Shown: positions 17,469 to 26,183, numbered from the stretch's first letter. The stretch: DNA of 64,000 nt from Streptomyces sp. GQFP (GCF_021545335.1 NZ_CP089312.1:8122001-8186000); one strand, 5' to 3'. Program-made: numbers and translations. The notes: a model not told the origin generated them from the letters alone.

Positions 17469-18038
17469 ATGAGTGCCGAGACGGTGGCCCCCGCGTGGAT
17501 GCATGAGCAGATCACGGCGGAGGAGTACGACTCCTGGTCCGAGGAACAGTGTGCGGGGATCGAGATTGTGGACGGGATGGTCGTCGTGAGCCCCAGTGCG
17601 TCCAAGCGGCGGCACAACCGTCTCGCCCGGATCCTGGCGAACGGGCTGGATGCCGCGGCCGGACCGGACTGGAACGCCGATACGGACTTCGACGTACGCC
17701 TTCAGGACGTGCCGCTCACCAACCGTCACCCGGACGTCGTGGTCTATCGGGCGGACACCATTGACATCGCACCCACGCGCCCCGAGCACGTGCTGATGGT
17801 GGCCGAGGTCGTCTCGCCGGGGTCGGAGACCACTGACCGCATCGTGAAGGTGGACCAGTACGCCAAGGCCGGTATCGCGTTCTACTGGCGGATCGAGCAG
17901 GCCGCCACCGGCGTTCCGCTGATCTACACGTACATCCTCGACCCGGCGATCAACAGCTATCGGACCGGCGACATGTTCACCGGTGTCGTCAAGGTTTCCG
18001 CCCCCTTCGCTGTGGAGATCGACCTCGGTCAGGTCTGA
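17469..18038 (+). CDS. Uma2 family (DUF820) nuclease-fold protein
   Basis: 189 residues from ATG 17469 after GGGAGGAGAG. The restriction-endonuclease-like core contains GIEIVDGMVVVSPSAS, the acidic strand HPDVVVYRADTI and VAEVVSPGSETTDRIVKVDQYAKAGIAFYW. These give the D-x(n)-E-x-V pattern of Uma2 proteins. The family is very abundant in Streptomyces and Cyanobacteria and its DNA-cleaving activity is largely unproven. Single gene with its own spacing on both sides. Confidence 0.88.
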   Translation: MSAETVAPAWMHEQITAEEYDSWSEEQCAGIEIVDGMVVVSPSASKRRHNRLARILANGLDAAAGPDWNADTDFDVRLQDVPLTNRHPDVVVYRADTIDIAPTRPEHVLMVAEVVSPGSETTDRIVKVDQYAKAGIAFYWRIEQAATGVPLIYTYILDPAINSYRTGDMFTGVVKVSAPFAVEIDLGQV

Positions 18039-18094
18039 GCGTCCTGAGGAGAAGCGGCCGTTCCGCCCCTCGCCCCCACCTCTAGAATCTCCCC

Positions 18095-19093
18095 GTGCAC
18101 ACTCCCGTTTCCCCTGCTGAAGCCCTACGCGCCGCCTTGGCCGGTCTCCTCGACGGACTGCCGCCGAAGACGGCCGCGCGGGCGGTCGAGCGGCTGATCG
18201 CCAACTATCGGGGGCGGACGCCGACCGACGCACCCGTGCTGCGGGACCGCTCCGACGTGGCCGCGTACGCCGCGTACCGGATGCCGGCGACCTTCGAGGC
18301 GGTGTGCTCGGCGCTGGACGCCTTCGCGGAGGCCGCACCCGACTGGGCGCCCGGCAGCCATGTCGACGTCGGGGGCGGGACGGGGTCCGCGACCTGGGCT
18401 GTCAACGCGGTGTGGGCGGGCGTGCGGCCCGTCACCGTGCTGGACTGGGCCGAGCCGGCGCTCGCCCTCGGGCGGGAGATCGCCGCCGCCAACCCGGAGT
18501 TGAAGGGGGCTGAGTGGCAGCGCTCTCGGATCGGAGCGGCGCTCAGAATCGAGAGCACTGATCTCATCACGATCTCCTACGTCCTGGGTGAACTGACGGC
18601 GACCGACCGCACTTCCGTGGTCGAAGCGGCTGCCGGCGCCGCCCAGGCGGTGGTCGTCATCGAACCCGGCACCCCCGACGGCTACCTCCGCGTCATCGAG
18701 GCCCGCGAGCGACTCGTCCAGGCTGGCTTCCACATCGCCGCCCCCTGCCCGCACAGCCAGGCCTGCCCGATCGTCCCCGGCGAGGACTGGTGCCACTTCT
18801 CGGCCCGGGTTAGCCGCTCCTCCCTCCACCGCAAGGTGAAGGGAGGCTCCCTGCCGTACGAGGACGAGAAGTTCAGCTACGTCGCCGCGACCCGCTTCCC
18901 GGTGACCCCGGCGCCCTCCCGTGTCGTACGCAGGCCCCAGATCCGGAAGGGCCAGGTCCTGCTCGACCTGTGCGAGACGGAGCCTTCGCTGCGGCGGGCG
19001 ACGGTCACCAAGCGGCACGGGCTGCTCTACCGGGCCGCGCGTGACACGGACTGGGGGGACGCGTGGCCGCCGGGGGAGGCGACCGGGGAGTAG
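18095..19093 (+). CDS. Rsm22-like small ribosomal subunit methyltransferase family protein
   Basis: 332 residues from GTG 18095. A SAM-binding loop DVGGGTGSATWAV is at about residues 89-101, followed by the post-I acidic VLDWAEP. The family's cysteine motif CPHSQACPIVPGEDWCHFSARV is around 223-244 (cysteines at the two CP positions, the second C and WCHF). It is followed by SSLHRKVKGGSLPYEDEKFSYVA (about 247-269). Rsm22 proteins are linked to small-subunit assembly and carry an Fe-S cluster in mitochondria; the bacterial target is unproven. It is convergent with the DUF1062 gene, leaving two nt between stops. Confidence 0.85.
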   Translation: MHTPVSPAEALRAALAGLLDGLPPKTAARAVERLIANYRGRTPTDAPVLRDRSDVAAYAAYRMPATFEAVCSALDAFAEAAPDWAPGSHVDVGGGTGSATWAVNAVWAGVRPVTVLDWAEPALALGREIAAANPELKGAEWQRSRIGAALRIESTDLITISYVLGELTATDRTSVVEAAAGAAQAVVVIEPGTPDGYLRVIEARERLVQAGFHIAAPCPHSQACPIVPGEDWCHFSARVSRSSLHRKVKGGSLPYEDEKFSYVAATRFPVTPAPSRVVRRPQIRKGQVLLDLCETEPSLRRATVTKRHGLLYRAARDTDWGDAWPPGEATGE

Positions 19094-19095
19094 GG

Positions 19096-19650
19096 CTAGC
19101 GCTTCAGCGTGAACGTGAAGTCGCCGGAGAGCTTGCCGCTCAGCCGGACTGCCGAGACGAGGCTGCCCTCCTTGATCAGCCTCTCGACCTCGGCCCGTGA
19201 AAGACCGCAGCCTTCTGCGATCAGCCGTACCGGCCGGACCGGGATCCGTGCCGCGAAGCGGACCGATACATCGATCACGTCGGTCAGATCAGTCACCTCG
19301 ATCACCTCGCGGTCCAGGTGATCCGGTCCGCCGGTGTCGAGGCGCCAGGCGTTGTCCCAGTCGAGGGCGATGCGGTTGCGGCGCCGTACGACCGGATCCT
19401 GGAGCAACTCGGCTGCCAGGCCAGGGTCGTTGTCGTGCAGTCGGTCCAGCAGCTCGGGCTGTATGGAGCGTACGTTCAGGCGCTCCAGGACCGTGAGCTT
19501 CGTGGTCTCCCCGCAGGTCGTGCAGAGCGCGAGGAGCCAGGCGTCCAGGAGCTTGTGGTTGGCGTTGACGCGGAATTTTCCGCTCGTCCGGAAGGTGCCG
19601 GACGTGCACGCGTGGCAACGACGACGAACGAGCGGCAGGCAGGTGGGCAT
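19096..19650 (-). CDS. DUF1062 domain-containing protein
   Basis: 184 residues from ATG 19650; an open upstream extension to 19671 looks untranslated. It contains a four-Cys zinc-ribbon-like N-terminus (RRRCHAC and LCTTCGETTKL), the family segment SGKFRVNANHKLLDAWLLAL, and a C-terminal helix-turn-helix-like part (SRAEVERLIKEGSLV). DUF1062 proteins are conserved in Gram-positives and uncharacterised; the zinc ribbon plus HTH-like end would suit a nucleic-acid-binding role, which is inference. Divergent from the methyltransferase at 19917. Confidence 0.78.
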   Translation of the reverse strand: MPTCLPLVRRRCHACTSGTFRTSGKFRVNANHKLLDAWLLALCTTCGETTKLTVLERLNVRSIQPELLDRLHDNDPGLAAELLQDPVVRRRNRIALDWDNAWRLDTGGPDHLDREVIEVTDLTDVIDVSVRFAARIPVRPVRLIAEGCGLSRAEVERLIKEGSLVSAVRLSGKLSGDFTFTLKR

Positions 19651-19916
19651 GACAACCCAGTTTGCGAGCACAGAAGTACACCGGTTTCAGTGTGAGAAGT
19701 CCGCAGCAAAAAGCAGCACGGCGCACATGCCTAGATGCGCGACGCGCGACAGATCAGCACTCGGGGGGTCTCACACGGTGTACAACGGGACGTCCTTGCC
19801 TAGACGACTTGGTCCGGCAGCACGGTAATGGCGCACAGCGGCGCCGCTCCACTGGTTTTCCGGCGCCTCGCGGGCGGTGGTTCGGCAGGCGGTTGGTCGG
19901 TAGCGTAAAGGTCTTG

Positions 19917-20639
19917 ATGACCGATACCTGGGACACGATCGCTGATTGGTATGCAGAGCGGGTGCGGGCCGGTTCGGCGATGCACGCCTTCGCTCACGAT
20001 GTTCTGCTCGGCAGGCTTCCAACTGACCTGCGGGGTCAGCGCATCCTGGATCTGGGATGCGGGGAAGGGCTCATCACGCGAGCCCTTGCCGGCCGTGGGG
20101 GTTCCATTGTCGGCATCGACCCGTCCCCTCGCATGATCGGCCATGCTCGGGCCGCCGAGGAGTCATGTCCGAGCGGCGCTCGCTATGCCGTGGACGACGG
20201 GTGCTCCCTGGCCACGGTCGAGAGTGGGAGTGTGGAGTGGGTGACCGCTGGGCTGGCCTTGAACAACGTGCCTGACCTAGCGGCTGCTGTCGGTGCGGTG
20301 CGGCGGGTTCTGGTGCCTGGGGGGCAGTTGGTCTTCACCGTTCCTCACCCGTGCTTCGAGGCGCCGTATGCGCGGTGGAGCGATGACGGAGGAGAGTTGC
20401 CGGGGCGGGTGGTGGGGAGTTACCTCGCGGAGGGATTCTGGCGGTCGGCCAACCCGGACGGCGCCCGCCGGGCCGGGAACCAGCACCGGATGCTCTCCAC
20501 CTACGTGACCGTCCTGGTCGAGCACGGGTTCGCGATCGAGAGTGTGGCGGAGCCGGCTCCGGACGCGCGCGTGGTCGCCGAGCAGCCGCAGCGGGCCGGA
20601 CTGCCGCCGTTCCTGCTCATCAGCTGTCGGCGCAGCTGA
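19917..20639 (+). CDS. Class I SAM-dependent methyltransferase
   Basis: 240 residues from ATG 19917 (MTDTWDTIADWYAERVRAG), preceded by AAAGG. Motif I is ILDLGCGEGLITRALAGRG (about residues 43-61), motif II IVGIDPS, and the UbiE/Methyltransf_11 motif VPGGQLVFTVPHPCFE. The PHPCF segment recurs in small-molecule methyltransferases. The substrate is unknown. The 266-nt gap before it is shared with the divergent DUF1062 gene and should hold both promoters. It is convergent with the next methyltransferase gene, 49 nt between stops. Confidence 0.87.
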   Translation: MTDTWDTIADWYAERVRAGSAMHAFAHDVLLGRLPTDLRGQRILDLGCGEGLITRALAGRGGSIVGIDPSPRMIGHARAAEESCPSGARYAVDDGCSLATVESGSVEWVTAGLALNNVPDLAAAVGAVRRVLVPGGQLVFTVPHPCFEAPYARWSDDGGELPGRVVGSYLAEGFWRSANPDGARRAGNQHRMLSTYVTVLVEHGFAIESVAEPAPDARVVAEQPQRAGLPPFLLISCRRS

Positions 20640-20688
20640 CAGGTTCGGACACGTTCCGCGAGTGGTGGCAGGAGCGGGCTGGGGGGTT

Positions 20689-21846
20689 TCATTCCGCGCC
20701 CATGGACGCCCGCCACTGCCCGCGCCACAGGTGGCACACGCCATCAGGTGTGATGCGGACCCGCGCGCCGAGCAACGGCAACGAGCTTTCTGTGTTGAGG
20801 CGTTCGCGGATGCGGTCCAGGGTTTGCCAGAGGCGTTGTGGGCCGGCCTCGTGCACCTCCGGAGAGGCCGTCCCTTCGGCCGAGGCGCGTGCCCATGAAC
20901 CGTCCGGGTGTGCCAGGTAGGCGGTTCGTGTCAGGCCACTGCTCTCGTAGGCGAGTTCGACGCCAGGTGCCGTGACCTCCAGCATCGAACGGAGTTCCCG
21001 CGCGTTCGACACGTCAAGTACCGGATAACGGCCCGTGGTCGTCGTCTCCCCCTCCGATGCGCGAGCGTGGGCGAGCAACTCGGTGAGCGGGGGCGGGTAG
21101 TCGTCGCCGGAGCGCGTGAGCATGAAGCCGGCGGTGTCGTGTTCCACCCTGCCCACCACATCGCCGTTCGGTTGCTTCCAGCCCGTGATGATGAGAGACG
21201 TCCGCGCGAGTGTCGTCGCGATACGGCCGCCCGGTGCCAGCGCGGCTAGCACCGGGCGGAGTCCCGGGCCCGTGGGCAGGCCGACCGTCGAGACGATCCG
21301 GTCGTACGTGCCCGGTACGCGTTCCGTCGCGTCCCCGGTGATGAACTTGGGGTGCAGTCCGAGGGCGGCGAGGCGGGAGGCCGCCGCTGTGGTCAGGTAG
21401 GCGTCCACGTCTTGGCTTGTCACGTAGCGCTCTCCGATACGGCAACACGCGTACGCCGCCAGACCGCCGGCTCCGGTGCCCAGGTCCAGGAGTGACAGTC
21501 CCGTTCCGAGTCGTCCGTGCCGGAGCATCCGGACGGTCAGGCTCGGCTGCGTCGCGGATGATGTGGGCAGCCCTTCGGGGCGGTCGCCGGGACTCGCGTG
21601 GTCCGCGTGCAGCCCGCCGACCCTGGTGACCAACGACCGGTCCGCGTACGCCACTTCAGCCCACGCGTCCTCGTTGCTCCCGCCCTCTCGGAGAGCCCAC
21701 CCGCCCGAACCGTCGGCCTCCCACCAGCGCGGGACCAGTTCGTGCCGGGGGACGGCCGCCACCAACGGGCGCCACCGGGAATCCGGGTCGGTCACCTGGT
21801 CGGCGAGTGCGCCGGCCCTCTTCTCCCAGTTCACGACCGTGTTCAC
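20689..21846 (-). CDS. PCMT-like SAM methyltransferase in a small-ORF operon
   Basis: 385 residues from GTG 21846. The GTGA overlap with the 59-residue ORF stop and a GGGGAG site upstream decide the start. The N-terminus PRHELVPRWW and motif I LSLLDLGTGAGGLAAYA resemble protein-L-isoaspartate methyltransferases, with VTSQDVD, FITGDATE and YDRIVSTVGLP following. The C-terminal 170 residues are an extra domain not found in simple PCMTs. Related Streptomyces enzymes are found beside Scr1/DUF397 genes; their substrate is unknown. Last of three overlapping genes. Confidence 0.82.
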   Translation of the reverse strand: MNTVVNWEKRAGALADQVTDPDSRWRPLVAAVPRHELVPRWWEADGSGGWALREGGSNEDAWAEVAYADRSLVTRVGGLHADHASPGDRPEGLPTSSATQPSLTVRMLRHGRLGTGLSLLDLGTGAGGLAAYACCRIGERYVTSQDVDAYLTTAAASRLAALGLHPKFITGDATERVPGTYDRIVSTVGLPTGPGLRPVLAALAPGGRIATTLARTSLIITGWKQPNGDVVGRVEHDTAGFMLTRSGDDYPPPLTELLAHARASEGETTTTGRYPVLDVSNARELRSMLEVTAPGVELAYESSGLTRTAYLAHPDGSWARASAEGTASPEVHEAGPQRLWQTLDRIRERLNTESSLPLLGARVRITPDGVCHLWRGQWRASMGAE

Positions 21847-22022
21847 GACTGCTCCCCGTGCTCGGCGGCAAGGTGCCGCGCACGCAGCACACGGCAGTCG
21901 GTCACCTTGCTCGCGTCCCATTCCGTTCTGGCGACGGCTTCCGCCTGGTCGAGTTCCTGGCAGACCGGGCAACCAACGGGCTTGGTGGGCGTGTTGGGGT
22001 CGGTGTCGGTGTTGTGGGTCAT
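21843..22022 (-). CDS. Small Cys-containing protein, 59 residues
   Basis: ATG 22022 overlaps the preceding gene's stop (ATGA), and its own stop overlaps the methyltransferase start (GTGA). This double coupling is strong evidence that it is translated. The sequence starts MTHNTDTDPNTPTKP and contains VGCPVCQELDQAEAV followed by a helical, charged segment ending HLAAEHGEQS. The CxxC plus later Cys and His residues could bind zinc. No named family recognised. It may be a partner or substrate of the methyltransferase; this is speculative. Confidence 0.72.
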   Translation of the reverse strand: MTHNTDTDPNTPTKPVGCPVCQELDQAEAVARTEWDASKVTDCRVLRARHLAAEHGEQS

Positions 22023-22240
22023 GCCACCTCACCTCTGCTCCTCGCATTCTCGCGCGCCGTTCTGGCGCTGAGACGCTCCGCGGGTGTGGCCAGGCGGACG
22101 TGCTCCGGAACCGCGTCCCACTCCGTTCCGCCACAGACCGGACGCAGGGACCAGTAGGGGCCGGTCGTACCCCGGAACTCCCCGACTCGGCCTTCACGAC
22201 TGGTGTCCACGACGAGTGTGCCGGGCGTCGGTACGTACAC
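22019..22240 (-). CDS. Small protein, 73 residues, first gene of the methyltransferase operon
   Basis: GTG 22240 is chosen because AGAGGAG sits five nt upstream on the coding strand; an in-frame GTG at 22267 has a poorer context. The protein begins VYVPTPGTLVVDTSREG and continues with GPYWSLRPVCGGTEWDAVPEHVRLAT and a basic tail. The GPYWSLRPVCGGTEWD type segment is common in small Streptomyces proteins next to Scr1 regulators; no function is known. It is divergent from the Scr1-like regulator, so one intergenic region of about 100 nt controls both arms. Confidence 0.7.
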   Translation of the reverse strand: MYVPTPGTLVVDTSREGRVGEFRGTTGPYWSLRPVCGGTEWDAVPEHVRLATPAERLSARTARENARSRGEVA

Positions 22241-22346
22241 GATCACTCCTCTCCGTAGTCGCTCCACTACTAAGGTGTTTCAGCGTGGCCCACGGGCGGG
22301 AACCCTTCAACTTGTCAGGCGAGCAAGAAAGGTTGATGAACGAACT

Positions 22347-23174
22347 TTGAACCGCAAGGAGTTGGACCCGGACAGTTCGCCCCAGGCAGCCTTCGGGGCG
22401 CGCTTACGCACTGCACGGGAAGAGCGTGGCTGGACGCAGGAAGAGCTGGCAGAGCGGATGGGGTACTCCAGCACGCATCTATCGTCGGTCGAAACCGGTC
22501 GCAAACTTCCAACCTTGCGCCTCGCGCGAAGTGCGGACGCGGCGTTCGGGACGGGCGACATGTTCGAACGCGCGTACAGGAAGGTGCGCAACGCGGGGTT
22601 GCTGGAGGGCTTCCCGCAGATGGTCGAGCACGAGGCGAAAGCGGCGGAGATCCGGCTGTACGAAGTGGGCATCATGCCCGGTCTGTTGCAGACACCGGAG
22701 TACGCGGCAACCCTCGCGCGGAGCGCGGTGAAGCGGGGAGCGATCACCGGCGACCAGGCCGACGAGCGGATCGCACTCATCGCGGAACGTCAGGCCACGC
22801 TCGTGCGGACACCGCCGCCGATGATCTTCGTGGTGCTGGACGAGAGCTGCATCCGTCGGCCCATCGGTCAACCGGCCGTCATGGGCGGCCAGTGGGCGCG
22901 GCTGCTGGAGTTCGCCGAACTGCCGAACACCGTCCTCCAGATCGCCCCGTTCGACATGGGGGAGCGACGCCCGTTCAACTTGCCGATCACGGTGCTGACC
23001 TTGCCGGACCGCTCGCTCATCTCGTACGCGGAGTCCGCCCAGCGGGGGCACCTCGAACGTGAAAGCCCGTTCGTATTGCCCGTGTTGACGGCATACCATC
23101 AGCTACAGGCCGAAGCGCTCTCCCAAGCGGCATCCGTGGCCATGATCGAGCAGCTACGAAAGGGCACCCCGTGA
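22347..23174 (+). CDS. XRE-type regulator, Scr1/WhiJ family with DUF5753 domain
   Basis: About 275 residues. The N-terminal HTH (ARLRTAREERGWTQEELAERM, ending SSTHLSSVETGRKLP) is followed by the DUF5753 effector domain (MPGLLQTPEYAATLARS, FVVLDESCIRRPIG, TVLQIAPFDMGERRPF). The family acts with DUF397 proteins, reminiscent of toxin-antitoxin pairs, and several members control development or antibiotic production. The start is uncertain. TTG 22347 overlaps the stop of a four-codon ORF (ATG 22336, TGA 22348-22350) that follows AAAGG, so coupling from a mini-ORF is plausible. GTG 22272 is an alternative. Confidence 0.85.
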   Translation: MNRKELDPDSSPQAAFGARLRTAREERGWTQEELAERMGYSSTHLSSVETGRKLPTLRLARSADAAFGTGDMFERAYRKVRNAGLLEGFPQMVEHEAKAAEIRLYEVGIMPGLLQTPEYAATLARSAVKRGAITGDQADERIALIAERQATLVRTPPPMIFVVLDESCIRRPIGQPAVMGGQWARLLEFAELPNTVLQIAPFDMGERRPFNLPITVLTLPDRSLISYAESAQRGHLERESPFVLPVLTAYHQLQAEALSQAASVAMIEQLRKGTP

Positions 23175-23380
23175 CGACCGAGTCCCCGCGTTGGTTCACG
23201 TCCTCCTACAGCGACAACGGCGGCCAGTGCATCGAGGTCGCCGCAAACCTCGCCGCCACTCGCGGCGTGGTCCCCGTCCGTGACTCCAAGGACCCGAGTG
23301 GCCCGGTTCTGGGCCTTCCCGTCGACGCGTTCTCGTCCTTCGTCGAGGGCGTCAAGGGCGGCGAGTTCGGCACCGTCTGA
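23171..23380 (+). CDS. DUF397 domain-containing protein
   Basis: 69 residues. The GTG at 23171 overlaps the regulator stop by 4 nt (GTGA). The family pattern is complete: WFTSSYSDNGGQCIEVA, VPVRDSKDPSGPVLGLP and a C-terminal FSSFVEGVKGGEF. DUF397 proteins pair with Scr1/WhiJ-type regulators, probably modulating their DNA binding. The two genes clearly form one translational unit. Confidence 0.92.
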   Translation: MTTESPRWFTSSYSDNGGQCIEVAANLAATRGVVPVRDSKDPSGPVLGLPVDAFSSFVEGVKGGEFGTV

Positions 23381-24704
23381 TCACCCGGTCGTGGGTACCC
23401 CCGCCTTGTCCATGACCCTCGCCATCTCACCTGGAGGAAGCGCCGGGTTCACGCCCGCGCAGAAGGCCAGTTCGGGTTCTGTGAGGGCCTCGATGAGGCG
23501 GGGTAAGGGGAGGCGGGGGTCCTGGGCCGCCGACTGGCGGACCCGGATGTCCGGGTCGTGGCTCAGGCGCTCGAGCAGATCGGGGGCGGCGGCGGGGTCG
23601 CGGACGACCAGGAGGCGGTAGATCGGATTCGGGTCATCCGCGTAGCGGCGGCCAGGCCCTCGCGGGGGAAGTCGGGGTGGCCCGTCGCCATCCAGGCGGA
23701 GCACGTTCCGCCGAGCCATGCGTACACGCTCATCAGGACCTCCACTGGTGTGTCCGGGTGGCTTGTGGCCAGGTATCTGTGCACCTCGGCGTCCGTGTCC
23801 TCGGACAGGAGCCGTAGGAGGTCCGGGGGGCAGGTGAGGGCTGAGAGCCACGGCTCGGCGCAGCAAGGGGTGGGTCGAGGTCGCTGCCCGGCGCAGTACG
23901 TCCTGGTCGGCGAGGGCGGCCGCCACCCAGTCCACGGTCGCTTGTGCGTGCGGGTCCACGGTGATGTCGATCGCGGCGCGGCGGGCCTCCGTCAGCTCGG
24001 GGCGGAGGGAGACCGCGAGGCGTACGTCGTGGTCGGGGTCGACGGCGAGGCGGTTCACCAGGGCGGGCGGCAGGGACGGGTTGGCGGCGAGGCCGGCCAA
24101 GTGGGCGCCCTCGGTGAGCAGTCGCTCCGCTTCCGTGCGGTCGAGGAGCCCCCGGCGCAGCACCTCACGGAGGGGCGCGGGGTCGGCGAGCAGCGCCGTG
24201 GTCAGCTTGGCGTCCTGCGGGCACGCGCACAGTTCGGGCCGCCGCCGTACCTCCGGGTCGGGATCGGCGAGCAGCGCCGCGTGCTCGTCCGCCGTCAGCT
24301 CGTCCCAGACGCGCAGGGCGGCCCGGCGTGCGGCCGGGTCGGGATGCCCGGCCAGGGAGGCGAGGAAGGACGGCGGCACGTGGGTCGAGTGCAACACCGC
24401 TCTGCGTACGGCCTGTTCGGGGTCCGCGAGGAGGCGCTCGCACGCGGCGTCCGACAGGGGACGGACCTTCGTCCGGTGATCGTGGGTCCACTCGGGTCCG
24501 GCCGCGACGGCGGCCCGTACCTCGGGTGAGGGGTCGTCCGCGAGCAAGGCCCGCTGCTCGGGCTCGGCTTGGCCGCGGGTCGCGAACATGACTCGCACAT
24601 GGGGGATCGGGTGGGCGCGGACAGCCTCGACGGCCGAGGCGGCCAGGCCCGGCCGGTGGAGGGACTGGAAGGGCGGGCCCTCGCCCCTGCCTGTTAGCCG
24701 TCAT
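23381..24704 (-). pseudogene. LRV/HEAT-repeat-like gene, 3' fragment, broken
   Basis: Up to about 405 readable residues of short helical repeats (LADDPSPEVRAAVAAGPEW, LAGHPDPAARRAALRVW, LAANPSLPPALVNRLAVDP), as in leucine-rich-repeat-variant/HEAT proteins. Two compensating shifts break the repeat pattern. Between a G6 run at 23825-23830 and about 23650 the repeats continue in another frame (RYLATSHPDTPVEVLMSVYA, GHPDFPREGLAA), then return at YADDPNPIYRLL. Upstream of GTG 24598 the same protein continues (RPGLAASAVEAVRAHPIPHV) without a start until the transposon end at 24705. A matching 5' piece lies at 26672-26780. I read this as a gene split by the element. Confidence 0.75.
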
Positions 24705-24733
24705 TGAAAATACCTACGAGTGTGGCACTTTGG
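24705..24733 (+). repeat. Left terminal inverted repeat of the element
   Basis: Starts TGAAAATACCTACGAG and runs through TGTGGCACTTTGG. It matches the reverse complement of 26643-26671 at 20 of 29 positions. The coding remains of the LRV gene end directly outside it. Confidence 0.68.
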
Positions 24734-24825
24734 GCAGCTTTGCGCCGACAAGATCGGTAAGCGTGCCTGCCGACGGAGAGGTGCAGATTTGGGGCGGCAC
24801 CTTGCCGGCGAAGGGCGCGCGAAGA

Positions 24826-24864
24826 GGCCCTCCCGGTATCTCTTGACCGAGCGCCGGGAGGGCC
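24826..24864. other. 11-bp perfect hairpin inside the element's left end
   Basis: GGCCCTCCCGG at 24826-24836 and CCGGGAGGGCC at 24854-24864, separated by 17 nt, just before the zinc-protein remnant. No T-run follows. It could be a terminator shielding element genes from outside transcription, or a transposase-associated structure. Confidence 0.6.
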
Positions 24865-24884
24865 GTGTAGCGCGCGGAGGCGCT

Positions 24885-24996
24885 GTGCGCACGGTAGAGG
24901 TTGATCCGGCGTGGGTCGAAGTTCGCCTGGTGAGGGGCGAGTTGGTTTGTCCTGATTGCTCGGGCATGTTGCGGCCGTGGGGGTGGGCACGTTCGC
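24885..24996 (+). pseudogene. N-terminal remnant of a DUF6431-like zinc/HTH protein
   Basis: From GTG 24885 the frame reads RTVEVDPAWVEVRL, then ELVCPDCSGMLRPWGWARSR. This resembles the start of the DUF6431 proteins often placed before Mu-type transposase and ATPase genes. It then runs without a break into sequence for the transposase C-terminus in another frame. An internal deletion joining the two genes at about 24990-25000 is the simplest reading. Family name is from memory of the motif. Confidence 0.55.
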
Positions 24997-25326
24997 GTGC
25001 ACGGCAACCGCTACCAAGTCGACCCTCAACTCGTCGGTCAGCGAGTCGAGTTGGTCTTCGACCCCTTCGACCTTTCCTTCCTGCGCGTCCGTCTCCAGGG
25101 GCAGGACATGGGAACCGCCCTGCCTTTCCAGGTCAGCCGACACTCCCACCCCAAGGCCCGCCCCGAAACACCGGCGGAGGAGCCCCGAACGACAACCGGG
25201 ATCGACTACCTCGGCCTGATCAACACCGCCCACACCGCCGAACTCGCCGCCAAGGTCAACTATGCGGCCCTGGGCGAACCGCCGCCGACACCGGTCGTCG
25301 ACCTCACCGACCTGCCCGGCGAATGA
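24997..25326 (+). pseudogene. C-terminal remnant of Mu-type DDE transposase
   Basis: About 109 residues: HGNRYQVDPQLVGQRVELVF, DPFDLSFLRVRLQGQ, then SRHSHPKARPE and GIDYLGLINTAH. NRYQVDP-x-LVG-x-RVEL-x-FDPFDL is the beta-barrel/C-terminal region of Mu-type (IS481/TniA-like) transposases. The DDE catalytic core, which should precede it, is absent. Stop at 25326 is 31 nt before the ATPase start, the normal gene order for these elements. Confidence 0.75.
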
Positions 25327-25357
25327 CCCCGCACCGCCAACTGCACGGAGGACCAGC

Positions 25358-26166
25358 GTGATTGAGAAACTCCAGGCCCACTACGGATTCAGCCGCATGC
25401 CCTTCGGCCGCGACCTCGCCCCCGGCATGCTCCACCGCCACGCATCCCACAACGAAGCCGTCGCCCGCATCACCTGGTGCATCTCCGAACGCTCCATCGG
25501 CGTCGTCACCGGCGAAGTCGGCGCCGGCAAAACCGTCTCCGTCCGCACCGTCCTCCACGGCATCGACCCCTCGAAACACACCGTGATCTACCTGCCCAAC
25601 CCCATGATCGGAGTCCGCGGCATCCACGAAGCCATCGTCACCGCCTTCGGCCAGCAGCCCTCTCACCTCGGCTCCCGCCTCACCGCACAGACCGGCCTGG
25701 CCCTGGCCGCCGAACGCGAAGAACGCGGCCGCACCCCGTCCTCGTCCTGGACGAAGCCCACCTGCTCTCCTACGAACAGCTCGAAGCCATCCGGATGCTG
25801 ACCAACACCGCCATGGACCAGGACTCGCCGCTGTCCTGCCTGCTGGTCGGCCAGCCCACCCTGCGCAGAACGATGAAACTCGCCGTCCTGGCCGCCCTCG
25901 AACAGCGGACCGCCCTGCGCTACACCATGCCGGGCATGACCGCGAGCGAGACCGGCAGCTACATCAAGCACCACCTCGGCCTGGCCGGCCGCAGCGACCA
26001 ACTGTTCACCGACGACGCCGTCACCCTCATCCACACCACCTCGCGCGGCTTCCCCCGCGCCGTCAACAACCTCTGCCTGCAATCCCTCGTCGCCACGTTC
26101 GCCGCAGGCAAGTCCCTCGTCGACGAAAAAGCCGCACAGTCCGCCGTCACCGAAGTCCTCGACTGA
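25358..26166 (+). pseudogene. Frameshifted TniB/ExeA-like AAA transposition ATPase
   Basis: Starts GTG 25358 after GGAGGACCA (MIEKLQAHYGFSRMPFGRD). Walker A is GEVGAGKTVSVRTVLH. At 25734-25737 (CCCC) the frame breaks: the first part reads GRTPSSSWTKP, while the next frame carries Walker B VLVLDEAHLLSYEQLEAIR. It continues to the end with sensor region VGQPTLRRTMKL and TSRGFPRAVNNLCLQSL. A one-base loss in the C run explains this. Intact relatives, about 270 residues, activate and target the DDE transposase. Alternatively this is a sequencing error in a homopolymer. Confidence 0.8.
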
Positions 26167-26183
26167 AGCGATCACGGAAACTT

